64,000 nt of DNA, from assembly GCA_023667395.1 (NCBI GenBank), contig JAMPAC010000001.1, positions 101,529 through 165,528 of the forward strand, given 5' to 3'. The position numbers and the translations under genes are program-made. This document shows, piece after piece, positions 18,252-27,903 of this stretch; positions within the stretch are counted from its first letter, which is position 1, and every line of letters starts with the position of its first letter. The stretch comes from Blautia sp. (GTDB lineage: Bacteria > Bacillota > Clostridia > Lachnospirales > Lachnospiraceae). Under the pieces are notes generated by a model. The model searched no databases, was not told the origin of the DNA, and worked only from the letters and a program-made list of their open reading frames with translations.

Positions 18252-18292
18252 CCTCCATTCCAGTTCCATCTCTCCTCTTCAGCCCCCGGTAT
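18252..18292 (-). repeat. Repeat family B, half copy at the start of the ATPase gene
   Basis: On the minus strand it reads GGGGGCTGAAGAGGAG, AGATGGAACTGGAATGGAGG, which is the right flank of the full elements at 32.8-33.1 kb. It supplies the ribosome binding site of the gene starting at 18245 and creates an extra upstream ATG. Confidence 0.65.
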
Positions 18293-18294
18293 CA

Positions 18295-21200
18295 TTATGA
18301 CAGATATTTCCCCAAAATACTCAGGAACAGATCCATATCCAACGGCTTTGCGATATGGGCGTTCATGCCGCTCTTCAGGGCGTTTTCCTTGTCCTCCTCC
18401 ATGGCGTTGGCGGTCATGGCGATGATGGGCAGGGTCTCCACGTCTTTCCGGTGCAGGGCGCGTATGGTACGGGTAGCTTCATAACCGTCCATAATGGGCA
18501 TCTGGACATCCATCAGAACGGCGTCGTAATATCCCTCCTCCGCCTTGCTGACCATCTCCACCGCATCGGTGCCGTCCGGCGCGGTCTCCACCACGAAACC
18601 GCTCTCCTCCAGGATCACCTGGGCGATCTCCCGGTTCAGTTCGATATCCTCCACCAGCAGGATCCGTTTGCCGCCGAAATCCACTTTCGTCCAGGGAACC
18701 ACCTCTTCCTTTTCCGCCATATTGTTGGCGGACAGCAGAACAGCCTTTAAGTCTGACATGAACAGCGGCTTTGCACAGAAAGCGGTGACGCCCGCCTCCA
18801 TGGCCTCCTCCTCAATATCCGTCCAGTCATAGGCGGTAAGGATGATAATGGGGCTTTCCGGACCCACGGCGGCACGGATACGCCGTGTGACCTCGATACC
18901 GCTCATCTCCGGCATCTGCCAGTCGATAATATATGTATGGTAGGAATCGCCCTCATTGTGGGCGCTCTTTGCCCGGTAGACCGCCTCCCTGCCGGATACG
19001 GTCCATTCGGAACGCATTCCGATCTGGGTCAGCATCCGGGTAACGCTCTCGCAGCTGTCGCAGTCGTCATCCACCACAAGGGCACGCAGGCCTTCCAGTT
19101 CCTTGATCTCCGCCGCATTCTTCTCCACATCCTGCAGTTTCAGGCTCAGTTCCACCTTAAACTCGCTGCCCTTGCCCTTTTCGCTCTGAACGGAAATGGT
19201 TCCTCCCATCATCTCCACGATATTCCTGGTGATGGCCATGCCCAGGCCGGTTCCCTCAATCCCCGTCCTGGTAGTGCTTTCCTCCCGTGAAAAAGGCTCA
19301 AAGATATGTTCCACAAAGTCAGGCGTCATTCCAATGCCGTTATCTTTTACCAGGAACACATAATCGCCGTACCCCCGGTGGAATGTGGTCTGCTGCCGGA
19401 TGCGGAAGCTGACCGTCCCGCCTGCGGGAGTATATTTGACCGCATTGCTCAACAGGTTCACGAAGATCTGGCTCAGCTTCAGTGAATCGGCAATCACATC
19501 CTCATTGGCCACATCAAAGGTATCGATAAACAGTTCCAGCTGCTTTGCCTTTACCTGGGGCTGGATGATATTGACCAGATTGTGGGTCAGCTGGGAAATG
19601 TTGCATTCCTGCTCCTTGATCTGCAGCTTTCCGCTCTCGATGCGGCTCATATCCAGGATATCGTTGATCAGGCTGAGCAGATGGTTGCTGGATGCCAGTA
19701 CCTTTTGCAGGCAGTCGATCACCTGGGATCTGTTGTCGATATGGCTGACCGCAATGGTGGTAAAACCTATGATGGCATTCATGGGCGTGCGGATGTCGTG
19801 GGACATATTGGAGAGGAAAGTGGTCTTGGCATTGTTGGCGTGCTGGGCCTGCATCAGGGCCTCCTGAAGCGCCCGGGTCTGCTCCCTCTGCTTCCGGACT
19901 TGGGTCGTAATGTCCCTGGACACCACCATGACCATGATATCCTCTGTCTGCTCGTCCCGGGTCATGAAAAAGGACTGGCGGACGCACATCTGCTGGCCAT
20001 CCGACACTTCGCCCCAGTAATCCGCCGTCACTTCCGCATTTCCCTGATCGAAACACTGCTTCAAATTCTCCAGATTGACTGTGGCGGCATAATCCTCCAA
20101 GGACTCTGGCAGAACAAATTCTTTCCACTTTGCAAAGCATTCCGAAGCGGAACAGGGCACGGGCAGACCAGTCTTCTCCAACAGGGAAAACCGGCTGCCA
20201 TTTAAGTTACAGATGATATCCTGTTCCACCAGGTCCCGGGTAAGGTTAAACTCAAATGTGTTGAACGCCGCAGAGGTAATGGCAATGCGGTACTGACGCT
20301 CCTTACGGTTCATGGTGGCCCGTACCCGTTCTTCCTCCATCTCCTTGAGTTTCAGCTGTGTATTATCCTGACGGACATAAAGAACCTTGGAAGCCCTGCC
20401 CTCTTTCCGTTCCAGGCAGACGGCAATCATAAGTTCCCACACTTCTTTCCCGTTCCGCATCACATGGCACTCATAGGTGAGGACATCGGACTTTGCCAGA
20501 TGCTCTATGATCGCATCGGTTTCAAAATAGCGGTAGAACTCTTTCCTCCCCTCTTCCTCAATAATCTCGGAACTGTGGGTCTTCATCACATCGGCATAGG
20601 AACCCTCCATGGGCAGATCTTTGTTCAGCGGCCGTTCTCCCGCCATATAGGAATACTGTCCCGTCTCCAGATCCACCGTGAGATACCGGGAAGAAAAGAG
20701 CGTATTCAGACCCTTGAGCACATATTTAAACTGATCGTTTTCCTTTTCCAGCACCTTGCGCGCCCGCCATGCCCGAACCGCCAGAAGCACGATATACGCC
20801 ACAAACAGCGCGATCAGAATCGTCTGCAGGATCATGCCGGTACGGTTGGCATCCTGAACCATTCCCTGGGTAACGCTTTTCGGGAAAGCCTGGACAAGGA
20901 TATAATCCGTATCCGGCACATTCATGGCGCACAGGTTATCCGTCAGGCTGCCCTCACTGCAGATAAATCCTTTTGACTCCTCCTCGCCCCGGAGCACTGT
21001 CCACACATTTTCAGCGGTTTGGGCATCGATCACCCCGGTATCCCGCAGCACATCGGGCAGTAATTCAGATTCATCATACTTTTCCCCGTTGGAGGAAGCG
21101 ATGACCTCCCCATTCCGGGTACACAGCCAGACATCCGCCGCCTCCCCGAAATAACTTGTCTTCAGTATTTCCTGAAGATAATCCTCCGCAAGGTACAGCC

Positions 21201-21696
21201 CCAGCAGCACGCCCACCGTTTTGCCGCCTCCCTGCACGGGGGCGTAAAAGACCATGGTTGTCCTGCCGGTAATCCGGGAGTTCAGCACCATGGTGGTACC
21301 GCTCTCGCCATGCATCCCGGCCTCAAAATAATCCCGGTCCGCACTGTTGGAAACCGTCCCGTCGGAAGTCAGGTTCTGTCCCAGGGCATTGATAAAGCGT
21401 ATGGAATCAAAATCCACATTGCCTTCCAGTTCCCTCAGCATATTTGCGTCGATCGCCAAAGCGTTCTGTCCCACACTGAGAAAGTAAGCGTAATTGCGCA
21501 CCCGCCGACCCGCATTGGCAAACTCATTGCTGATGCCCATGGCCGTCTGGCGGGCGGAATCCATGGCGTAATTCATATTGCGTTCCTCAATCTGCTCCCT
21601 GTTTGAAACGGAATACCATCGGAACAGCAGAATGACCGCTATCAGTAAAATCACTATGTACAGTACGTTTTGCCATTGTTTTTTCGTTGTTTCCAT
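18295..21696 (-). CDS. Hybrid sensor histidine kinase with two receiver domains
   Basis: 1133 residues, intact. Order: N-terminal membrane helix, double-Cache-like extracellular domain (about 40-280), second membrane helix (about 290-310), one or two PAS-like segments (about 335-600), HisKA box TTFLSNMSHDIRTPMNAIIGF with His633, HATPase domain (DNGIGMTPDF; GTGLGMAITRNIVEMM), first receiver (VVDDDCDSCESV; IIDWQMPEMSG) and second receiver (LLVEDIELNREIAQ; VLMDVQMPIMDGYEATR, Asp about 1063). It resembles the broken kinase at 5856-8815 almost motif for motif. The start at 21696 has AAAGGAG upstream; a longer open frame lacks one. The output partner is not adjacent. Confidence 0.9.
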   Translation of the reverse strand: METTKKQWQNVLYIVILLIAVILLFRWYSVSNREQIEERNMNYAMDSARQTAMGISNEFANAGRRVRNYAYFLSVGQNALAIDANMLRELEGNVDFDSIRFINALGQNLTSDGTVSNSADRDYFEAGMHGESGTTMVLNSRITGRTTMVFYAPVQGGGKTVGVLLGLYLAEDYLQEILKTSYFGEAADVWLCTRNGEVIASSNGEKYDESELLPDVLRDTGVIDAQTAENVWTVLRGEEESKGFICSEGSLTDNLCAMNVPDTDYILVQAFPKSVTQGMVQDANRTGMILQTILIALFVAYIVLLAVRAWRARKVLEKENDQFKYVLKGLNTLFSSRYLTVDLETGQYSYMAGERPLNKDLPMEGSYADVMKTHSSEIIEEEGRKEFYRYFETDAIIEHLAKSDVLTYECHVMRNGKEVWELMIAVCLERKEGRASKVLYVRQDNTQLKLKEMEEERVRATMNRKERQYRIAITSAAFNTFEFNLTRDLVEQDIICNLNGSRFSLLEKTGLPVPCSASECFAKWKEFVLPESLEDYAATVNLENLKQCFDQGNAEVTADYWGEVSDGQQMCVRQSFFMTRDEQTEDIMVMVVSRDITTQVRKQREQTRALQEALMQAQHANNAKTTFLSNMSHDIRTPMNAIIGFTTIAVSHIDNRSQVIDCLQKVLASSNHLLSLINDILDMSRIESGKLQIKEQECNISQLTHNLVNIIQPQVKAKQLELFIDTFDVANEDVIADSLKLSQIFVNLLSNAVKYTPAGGTVSFRIRQQTTFHRGYGDYVFLVKDNGIGMTPDFVEHIFEPFSREESTTRTGIEGTGLGMAITRNIVEMMGGTISVQSEKGKGSEFKVELSLKLQDVEKNAAEIKELEGLRALVVDDDCDSCESVTRMLTQIGMRSEWTVSGREAVYRAKSAHNEGDSYHTYIIDWQMPEMSGIEVTRRIRAAVGPESPIIILTAYDWTDIEEEAMEAGVTAFCAKPLFMSDLKAVLLSANNMAEKEEVVPWTKVDFGGKRILLVEDIELNREIAQVILEESGFVVETAPDGTDAVEMVSKAEEGYYDAVLMDVQMPIMDGYEATRTIRALHRKDVETLPIIAMTANAMEEDKENALKSGMNAHIAKPLDMDLFLSILGKYLS

Positions 21697-21813
21697 AAAT
21701 ATACTCTCCTTTGTCCCCCATACATCCGCAGATGAGACCACGAACGTATTGCACCAATTCGAGTACATTATATCATTGAATCAGCGCGTTGACCACATTT
21801 TTTATTCCAGCGC

Positions 21814-22650
21814 TTAATACACGCAGTATCCGCCCCCGTTTTCGTCCATAAAGACATAAATGGAATAGCCGTCCGTTTCTTCCTCATATCCCTCTGGCAG
21901 ATATTCCGCCGGGAAAGCGATCTCCTCCTCTTCGATAAACTGCAGGAAAATATACGCGATCCTGTTGTCCCCCAGCAACAGGGCATACTCGTAACAGTGG
22001 TCATGGGCGTCTATTGCCACATAGGCCGGGCAGGAAAAGGACTCGGTGTCGTAGGCTACCGTCTGCACCCTCCCATCATACTCCTCCTGTATTCCTTTCA
22101 GGCGCCGGATCTCCTTTTCATAAGTTTCTTCGTCATAGCTGCATTCCAGATAGATCTGCGACGTAGGGTCGAGGAACGTATCCGCATAGTAGTAATAATA
22201 TTCCTGCGCCGCCATACTGCCGGTGGCCTGCTCCGGGAAAACATCCAGCTTACTGTGTCCCCGGAACCCCGCAAACATCATGTATTCGCTGACATCCGTC
22301 GATGTGTAACTGTCCTTTTCCCCTTCCTGCACCGCGAATACCACCACTCCCACCAACAGCAGGAGCCTGATGACAGTCACCACAAGCAGGATGCCGACCG
22401 CGATCCCAATGGCTCCGATCACCGTGTTCCTCTTTCTTATCTTTTTCCTGATCTGCCGCATGGATGCAAGCTGCTGCTTTTCATATCCCGCGCTGTCCAC
22501 GGAAACTTTCCGCCTCATATCCTCATAAATTTTTTTACAGTTGTCGCAGCCGCCAATATGTTCTTCCACCGCCGCTGCACTGTCCCTGCTGCAGACCTGA
22601 TCGCAGTATAGGGGCAGCAGATCCTGAATCAAATCACATGAATATTTCAT
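21814..22650 (-). CDS. Zinc-finger anti-sigma factor, membrane anchored
   Basis: 278 residues. The cytosolic N-terminus carries a zf-HC2 type motif, His31-x3-Cys35-x2-Cys38 (EEHIGGCDNC), which normally binds the partner sigma factor. One or two membrane helices follow (about 75-105, GAIGIAVGILLVVTVIRLLLLV), then an extracellular domain rich in Tyr and acidic residues. The start overlaps the sigma factor stop (ATGA), so this is a classic sigma/anti-sigma pair. The extracellular part probably receives the signal that releases the sigma factor. Confidence 0.85.
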   Translation of the reverse strand: MKYSCDLIQDLLPLYCDQVCSRDSAAAVEEHIGGCDNCKKIYEDMRRKVSVDSAGYEKQQLASMRQIRKKIRKRNTVIGAIGIAVGILLVVTVIRLLLLVGVVVFAVQEGEKDSYTSTDVSEYMMFAGFRGHSKLDVFPEQATGSMAAQEYYYYYADTFLDPTSQIYLECSYDEETYEKEIRRLKGIQEEYDGRVQTVAYDTESFSCPAYVAIDAHDHCYEYALLLGDNRIAYIFLQFIEEEEIAFPAEYLPEGYEEETDGYSIYVFMDENGGGYCVY

Positions 22651-23126
22651 TCCAATTCCTCCCTGATCATCAGTCTGGCGCGATGGTAGACCACTCTCGC
22701 CCAGCTTTCCGTCTTACCATGGATGCTGCCGATCTCGCGAAATGACAGTTCGCCAAAGGTTCTCATCCAGAACACTTCCCTGTAGGGTTCCGACAGCCTG
22801 TGCAGGATCATATGTATCTGCCCCGCCGCCTCCCTGTCCAGCATCCTTTCCTCAAGGTTTTCCCCATCCTCCGCCTCCACGTCCTCCAGAGGGCTCCCGG
22901 GATCAAACTTTTTCCTGCGGCAATAATCGTAAAATGTGTTTTTGGCAATCTGGGTGATCCACACGTTTATCCTGCACTCTCCCCGGAAAGTGTCCATTTT
23001 CTTCAACACCTTAAAGAAAGTTTCCTGCGTGATCTCCTCCGCCAAATGGTCATTCCGGCAAAGGCTCAGCACATAGAAATAAACCTGTCTGTAATACTGC
23101 TTGTACAGTTCCTCAAAAGCACCCAT
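22647..23126 (-). CDS. ECF-type RNA polymerase sigma factor
   Basis: 159 residues. Region 2 is seen as YFYVLSLCRNDHLAEEITQ then ETFFKVLKKMDTFRG, and region 4 as LSEPYREVFWMRTFGELSFR then EIGSIHGKTESWARVVYHRA. The true start is the ATG at 23126, preceded by AAGGAGG; the open frame extends far upstream without family similarity. Its target promoters are unknown. It is controlled by the overlapping anti-sigma gene and may regulate its own operon. Confidence 0.88.
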   Translation of the reverse strand: MGAFEELYKQYYRQVYFYVLSLCRNDHLAEEITQETFFKVLKKMDTFRGECRINVWITQIAKNTFYDYCRRKKFDPGSPLEDVEAEDGENLEERMLDREAAGQIHMILHRLSEPYREVFWMRTFGELSFREIGSIHGKTESWARVVYHRARLMIREELE

Positions 23127-23212
23127 TCCACCCCACCTCCTTCGTGTGCCTTTCATACATATGACTCCCCCCGGACGGCATTCGTTACAACTTTTCTCTT
23201 TTTTGGAAACAT

Positions 23213-23252
23213 AAAAAAGGCTTCCAGCAACACCAGATATACTGAAAGCCCT
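23213..23252 (-). terminator. Rho-independent terminator of the alpha/beta hydrolase gene
   Basis: On the minus strand the arms GGCTTTCAG and CTGGAAGCC (one mismatch) are followed by TTTTTT. It lies five bases after the hydrolase stop at 23258. Confidence 0.75.
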
Positions 23253-23257
23253 TTCTC

Positions 23258-24436
23258 CTAATCCATTGCGGCGGAATCGGCAAATATCCTGATCGTGGGT
23301 CCGCCCTTTCCGCCCTCCACCACTGCGGTCAGGTCCGCCCGGTTCAGCCAGCCCAGCGCGGCGCTGTCGGTCTCGACCACCGGTTTCCAGTCGTTCCCGT
23401 CCCATTGGTTGACAATGTGGATATGGCACCTTTTCCCATCCCTGTCCAGTCCGTCCAGGGTGTATTCCGCCCGCACTTCCATCTCGCCGTCAGGGCACAT
23501 CCGCCGCACGTCGCAGCCCCCCGGCAGAACGGTTCCCTGAAAAGATTCCGTTTCACAATAACCGGTAAAATAAAGATCTTTCCTGCGGACTTCCCCCTCC
23601 ACAGCTTCTTCGCTATGGGTGATGATCACGCGGATGGTCAGAACTTCTTTCCTGTCCACCAGGAAATACCTTATGCTGGAAAAAGCGCTGTCATGCTGCT
23701 CTTTCGTGAGCCCGTGCCCCATATCCCGGATGATCTGCAGATGGCACTGCCCCTTCCGGTAATTTCCCCTGGCGCGGATGGCGTAGGAATAATTTACAAC
23801 CGGGTCCTCCAGCCCCTGCAGGAGCAGCACCGGTCCCCCATAAGCCGAAAGTTCCAGGTAGGGATCCATCCCCGCCACATCCTCATGAAAGGCTCTGCCC
23901 AGCAGCGTATGCCCGCAGTCCAGTATTTCCGGAACCTTGTCAGGCCGGTAGCTGGAACCTCCCAAATGTCCCCGCCTGGCATGGTCGGGAATGCACAGCG
24001 CCGGGAATATCATGATCAGCCTTTTGATCCCCATGCCGCATTTCGCCGCTGTCAGCCCGGACACAAAGCCTCCCTGGCTCTCCCCCATCAGGATCAGGTT
24101 CTCCGCGTCCACGGAAGACTGCTTTTTCACAAAATCGATCACTGCAAGCAGATCGGCAATTTCGGTGGAAATGTTCATTTCCGTGCTCTGTCCGTCGCTT
24201 TGCAGGGCATCATCCTCCGACAGTCTCGCACCGCCGCAGAAATTAAAACAGAACGCCCTGTAGCCGATTCCTGCAAAATCCCGGCACCACTCCGCCATAT
24301 CCAGACAATGCCCCATAAAGCCATGGCTTACGATCACTCCCGGATATTTCTGTCCCTCCTGATAGTCCTCCGGGTAATACTGCATCCCCCGGATCGTCAT
24401 ACCGTCCCTGTTACAAGAAAATTTTTCTTCCCACAT
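23258..24436 (-). CDS. Alpha/beta hydrolase with C-terminal DUF3237-like domain
   Basis: 392 residues. The N-terminal part is an alpha/beta hydrolase: oxyanion-type VIVSHGFMGHCLDMAEW, nucleophile elbow GESQGG (Ser120), acid in LQGLEDPV and His in DMGHGLT. From about residue 265 a second domain (YFTGYCETESFQGTVLPGG and beyond to IHIVNQW) resembles DUF3237. The fusion suggests an esterase or acyl hydrolase acting on a small metabolite; the substrate is unknown. No signal peptide. It ends with a strong terminator. Confidence 0.78.
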   Translation of the reverse strand: MWEEKFSCNRDGMTIRGMQYYPEDYQEGQKYPGVIVSHGFMGHCLDMAEWCRDFAGIGYRAFCFNFCGGARLSEDDALQSDGQSTEMNISTEIADLLAVIDFVKKQSSVDAENLILMGESQGGFVSGLTAAKCGMGIKRLIMIFPALCIPDHARRGHLGGSSYRPDKVPEILDCGHTLLGRAFHEDVAGMDPYLELSAYGGPVLLLQGLEDPVVNYSYAIRARGNYRKGQCHLQIIRDMGHGLTKEQHDSAFSSIRYFLVDRKEVLTIRVIITHSEEAVEGEVRRKDLYFTGYCETESFQGTVLPGGCDVRRMCPDGEMEVRAEYTLDGLDRDGKRCHIHIVNQWDGNDWKPVVETDSAALGWLNRADLTAVVEGGKGGPTIRIFADSAAMD

Positions 24437-24439
24437 GCT

Positions 24440-25838
24440 TTAAGTCCTTTCATACATATCTTTTAATGTAATCAGCCGCAGTTCCCCATGATCCGCCTGC
24501 TTTTGAAGTTCCGGACTGAAACCGGATCTGGAAAAGAAATAATAATACCGATGCCCGAAATGCCCCATTGCGTCCGCATATTCTTCCATCAGCCGCAGTT
24601 CCTTTTCCGACACAGGGCTCTCCCTGAATTTGCAGGAACCGATGATTCCGCTGTCATCTTCCGCAGATGTCACCACAATATCGATCTGCGCTTGTTTATG
24701 CGTCCTGGGATTTCCCCCCCCACCATTGTCCCACACATCCGAGCGCAAAGGGAATCCGGCTGTCATAATACAAAATATAGTCCCTGCACATTTTTTCAAA
24801 AGTCAGTCCCATGTAATCAGATAATCTGTTCTGTACCACAACAGGATAGGATTTTTCCATTCTCCCGGATTGTATCGCCGAAATATTTTTAGGTACGAAC
24901 GAATACCAGAAGCGGAAAAACTGATCCTCGATCAGGTAAATCGGTCTTTTACTGTCTGGATCCGTCACCGGCGTTTCCCTTTTGATAATGCCCAGCAGGA
25001 TCAGGTTCGCAATATATTTGGAGCACAATCCTGTTTCGATACCCACTGTGGAGGCAATCTCTGACAATTTAGTCTTCCCGGAAGCGATCGCCGTAATGAT
25101 CGTATTATAAACCGCCGGCTCCCTGAGTTCCTGCTTTAACAGATTAGAAAGCTCCTCAAACAGGGCTGCGTTTCTGTCAAACAAGTTTTCCAGCAGGTTC
25201 TCTTTTATGGACAGATCAGGAGAGAAACGTTCCAGATACATGGGAATTCCGCCAGTAATGCCATATACAAGCGCTTTCTCCTCACAGGTATACTGCGGAA
25301 ACCATTTCCCCGTATCCAGATAGTCAAACGGCTGTATCTTAAACTGTGCCGTCCGCCGGCCATAGAGCGGACTTTGATAACCCAGCACCTGATTTTCCAT
25401 AAAACTCATGAAGGAGCCGCATAAGATCAGGAATAACTTTGTATCCTTAAACTGATGATCCAGATAATTTTGTAACAGGGACGAGATGCCCCTCTCAGCC
25501 TGCGCCAGATATGGATATTCGTCGATCACCCATATCAGCCTGCAGCCTTTGGACATTTCAGCAATCTTCTGAAACGCATCTGAAAAACTACGGTAAATCA
25601 AATTTGCCGCGCTTTCGCCAGCCGCCAGTTCTGAAATTGCATTGGATAATGCTTCCAGGTTCTGTCCGGCGCTGCTTTCCTGCGCGGCAAAAAAAACGGT
25701 TCTTTTCTCCTTGCAAAACTCATTGATCAGGGTGGTCTTCCCTACACGGCGGCGCCCATAAATAACAGCAACCTCCAATTTGCCGCTTTGATACATGCGA
25801 TTCAGCCTTTTCAGTTCCTGTTGCCGTCCTATAAACAT
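24440..25838 (-). pseudogene. DUF234 / archaeal-type ATPase family protein, frameshifted at a G8 run
   Basis: The first part (25838-24696) has the ATPase domain: GRQQELKRLNRMY, P-loop YGRRRVGKTTLINEF, Walker B IWVIDEYPYL, and a winged-helix segment. After FALGCVGQWWGG the frame is lost in a run of eight G (about 24714-24721 as C on plus). The correct frame continues NPRTHKQAQIDIVVTSAEDD and GIIGSCKF (the DUF234 nuclease-like core) to 24440. Seven G would restore the reading frame exactly. No other lesion was seen, so this could be a fresh mutation, a sequencing error or a slippage switch. Confidence 0.8.
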
Positions 25839-25845
25839 TCTAACT

Positions 25846-25901
25846 CCTTTTTAGTGAATCATGATATCCTATATTATAATTCACCAAAAAGGAAATGTCA
25901 A
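25846..25901 (-). promoter_or_regulatory. Promoter with overlapping inverted repeat for the DUF234 ATPase gene
   Basis: A consensus promoter on the minus strand: TTGACA (25896-25901) and TATAAT (25873-25878), spacer 17. An inverted repeat overlaps it: CCTTTTTAGTGAAT (25846-25859) against ATTCACCAAAAAGG (25880-25893). One arm covers the promoter spacer, the other the ribosome binding site AAAAAGGAG, so a repressor or an mRNA hairpin could control expression. Confidence 0.7.
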
Positions 25902-25959
25902 TTCCGACGCTGTCTACACAAACTTGATATTCTCTGCTGTGAACGGTTAGGGCTTTTCC

Positions 25960-27567
25960 CTACACTGCATCCGGGAAAATCTGAATCAGTTCAATCCCCT
26001 CCCCGCCCCCAAGGTTGCGGCTGTACAGCTTATCCGTGGAATTATTCCAGTGTTCATGCACCCCAAGATTGCCGAGAGGCTCCCCATTGCCGTCATAATA
26101 GACAGTTCCTGAGGGCGCGTTTTCCGCCAGCCCTGCCTCGTGCAGATAATTTTCATTACAGGGATCTCCCGCAGCACCGTTATACCGTCTGACCGTCGGC
26201 TCGTTTGTGAGGAAGTCCGCTCCCACGGAATCGATGGCCACCGGATCCTGTGAGACAAAGACGCTGGCCGTGTAATTTCCGTTAAAGGGCGGCTGCTGCC
26301 ATGTGGCGTTTTCTTTCGTGATGGAAGCGCCCTCGGAGGGCGCGCAGATCAGTCCGTCCAGCATGTACAAAACCGTCTTGCCGCCAAGCTGGTAATTCCC
26401 CATCAAATCCACCAGGGGGCTGTAAATACCCATTTCACTTTTGGTCAGCCATTGGTGCAGGTTCGCCCCTTCCGGCGGCCGCATGGCATTTCCGTTGAGA
26501 AAGGAGCCGAAGTGGTTCTTGCCGCAGAGGGTGACGCCATAGCTGTGCCCCTTCAGGTTCGCCAGGTTGATGACATAGGAGGCCTCCGTGACGCAGGCGG
26601 GCAGATAATTGACGGCGCCGCTGAAAGAATATGACCAGTTGACGGGCGCGTTTTGATCTGCTTTTCCGTTATTCCGCCCCACAAAATGAACGCCCTGCAG
26701 TTCCCCCTCCGTGCACATTTCCGTCATATAGTCCGGGAACAGGCGGGACACGTCGTACACGGTAATATCCCCCGGCGCCACGCCTGCCTCCGTTACCAGG
26801 GAGAGAAGCAGGGCTTTCAGCAGTACCGGATTGGTGTAACTCATATGGGTCTCGCCGGAGGTATCGTCGTCAAAGACGCCAGAGCCGTTGATATTGGCTT
26901 TGATGGCGATCTTTTCTCCCGCGTGGTATGAGATTCCACCGTTGCGGTAACGAAACAGGACGTCCCATCCGCCTGCGGCGTCCGTCTCGCCCGCCAGGGC
27001 GGCAATGCTTTCATTCACCATGCGCAGCACCGCCGCCTCGTCGAAATGCTCCGTTTGCCACCAATAGCCCCCGCCGTCCCAGGAGACGGCGGAGGGATCG
27101 TGAGCCCATACCACCCGCCCGGGCATGACGCCGACGCCTGCGCCATAGGGCTCATGCTCCGGGTAGATGCCGTCGTAGGGGAGTTGGGAGGGCGCAGAGG
27201 TTTGTGTAGCATTTCCAGTTTCTGCATCTTTGGCTGTGTTTGTCTCCATTCCTGTATCCTTTCCTGTGTCCGCGTCTTGATATGTTTCTGCCTCTTTCAG
27301 GCTTGCGTTGCCGTCTGTTTCCCCATTCTGTATTGCCATTCCATGCAGGCCGCCCTCCTGCCCTGTCAGACCTGCGGTCAGGCTGTCGGTTGTATCCCTG
27401 TTATCACTGTCATTCCCCTGTCCAGGCTTTCCGCAGGCCGACAGAAAGACCATAAGGCTGAACACCACAATGACACACAACATCTTTTTGATTCTGCTCC
27501 CGGTATACCGCAGCATGAATCTCGCCATATTATGCCAAATATCACGTGCTTTTATCCTGAAAGTCAT
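25960..27567 (-). CDS. DUF362 domain lipoprotein
   Basis: 535 residues. An N-terminal signal peptide ends in a lipobox FLSAC (Cys45), so it should be a membrane-anchored surface lipoprotein. A low-complexity Asp/Thr/Gly/Glu-rich linker follows (about 50-125), then a DUF362 domain with KIAIKANINGSG, VYDVSRLFPDYM, VINLANLKGHSYGVTLCGKN and DPVAIDSVGADFL. DUF362 proteins are of uncertain function and are sometimes linked to iron-sulfur proteins. The start at 27567 is preceded by GGGAGG. No operon partner is evident. Confidence 0.82.
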   Translation of the reverse strand: MTFRIKARDIWHNMARFMLRYTGSRIKKMLCVIVVFSLMVFLSACGKPGQGNDSDNRDTTDSLTAGLTGQEGGLHGMAIQNGETDGNASLKEAETYQDADTGKDTGMETNTAKDAETGNATQTSAPSQLPYDGIYPEHEPYGAGVGVMPGRVVWAHDPSAVSWDGGGYWWQTEHFDEAAVLRMVNESIAALAGETDAAGGWDVLFRYRNGGISYHAGEKIAIKANINGSGVFDDDTSGETHMSYTNPVLLKALLLSLVTEAGVAPGDITVYDVSRLFPDYMTEMCTEGELQGVHFVGRNNGKADQNAPVNWSYSFSGAVNYLPACVTEASYVINLANLKGHSYGVTLCGKNHFGSFLNGNAMRPPEGANLHQWLTKSEMGIYSPLVDLMGNYQLGGKTVLYMLDGLICAPSEGASITKENATWQQPPFNGNYTASVFVSQDPVAIDSVGADFLTNEPTVRRYNGAAGDPCNENYLHEAGLAENAPSGTVYYDGNGEPLGNLGVHEHWNNSTDKLYSRNLGGGEGIELIQIFPDAV

Positions 27568-27655
27568 ATAAAACCTCCCTGTTCCTCCCATTTTGCCGCG
27601 AAATTATTTTCACCGCCGTAAATCATAAATATCCCCATACCCTGGATCACTCAAA

Positions 27656-27874
27656 CAATTCCTTTCAGGAAATTCCCTGAAAGGAATTGCCGTTAAAAAA
27701 TATGAAAGTAAACGTCACCGGACAGCGCCGCGAGAGATTTTGGCATTTTTTTTGCCAAAATCTGAGACATCAGGCACCAAAACGCCGCCCTTTGGCGTTT
27801 TGTGTACATCAACTTGTTGCCATGCCGTGGATTTCATAACCATTTGTGCCGCTTGTGAGCGGCATGGTAACAAG
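27656..27874. repeat. Cluster of four hairpins in an intergenic region
   Basis: This 336-base gene-free stretch contains four separate inverted repeats: CAATTCCTTTCAGG (27656-27669) with its perfect complement (27676-27689); AGATTTTGGC (27735-27744) with 27754-27763 around a T8 loop; CAAAACGCC (27778-27786) with 27794-27802; and CTTGTTGCCATGCCG (27813-27827) with 27860-27874 (one mismatch). They may act as terminators for the gene ending at 27904 or as parts of a structured RNA. Confidence 0.65.
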
Positions 27875-27903
27875 TATGACGCATCATACATATCCCTGTC
27901 ATG

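Noticed and set aside
27656..27874. CRISPR array
   Set aside because: The hairpins differ from each other and are not evenly spaced direct repeats with spacers; no cas genes are near.
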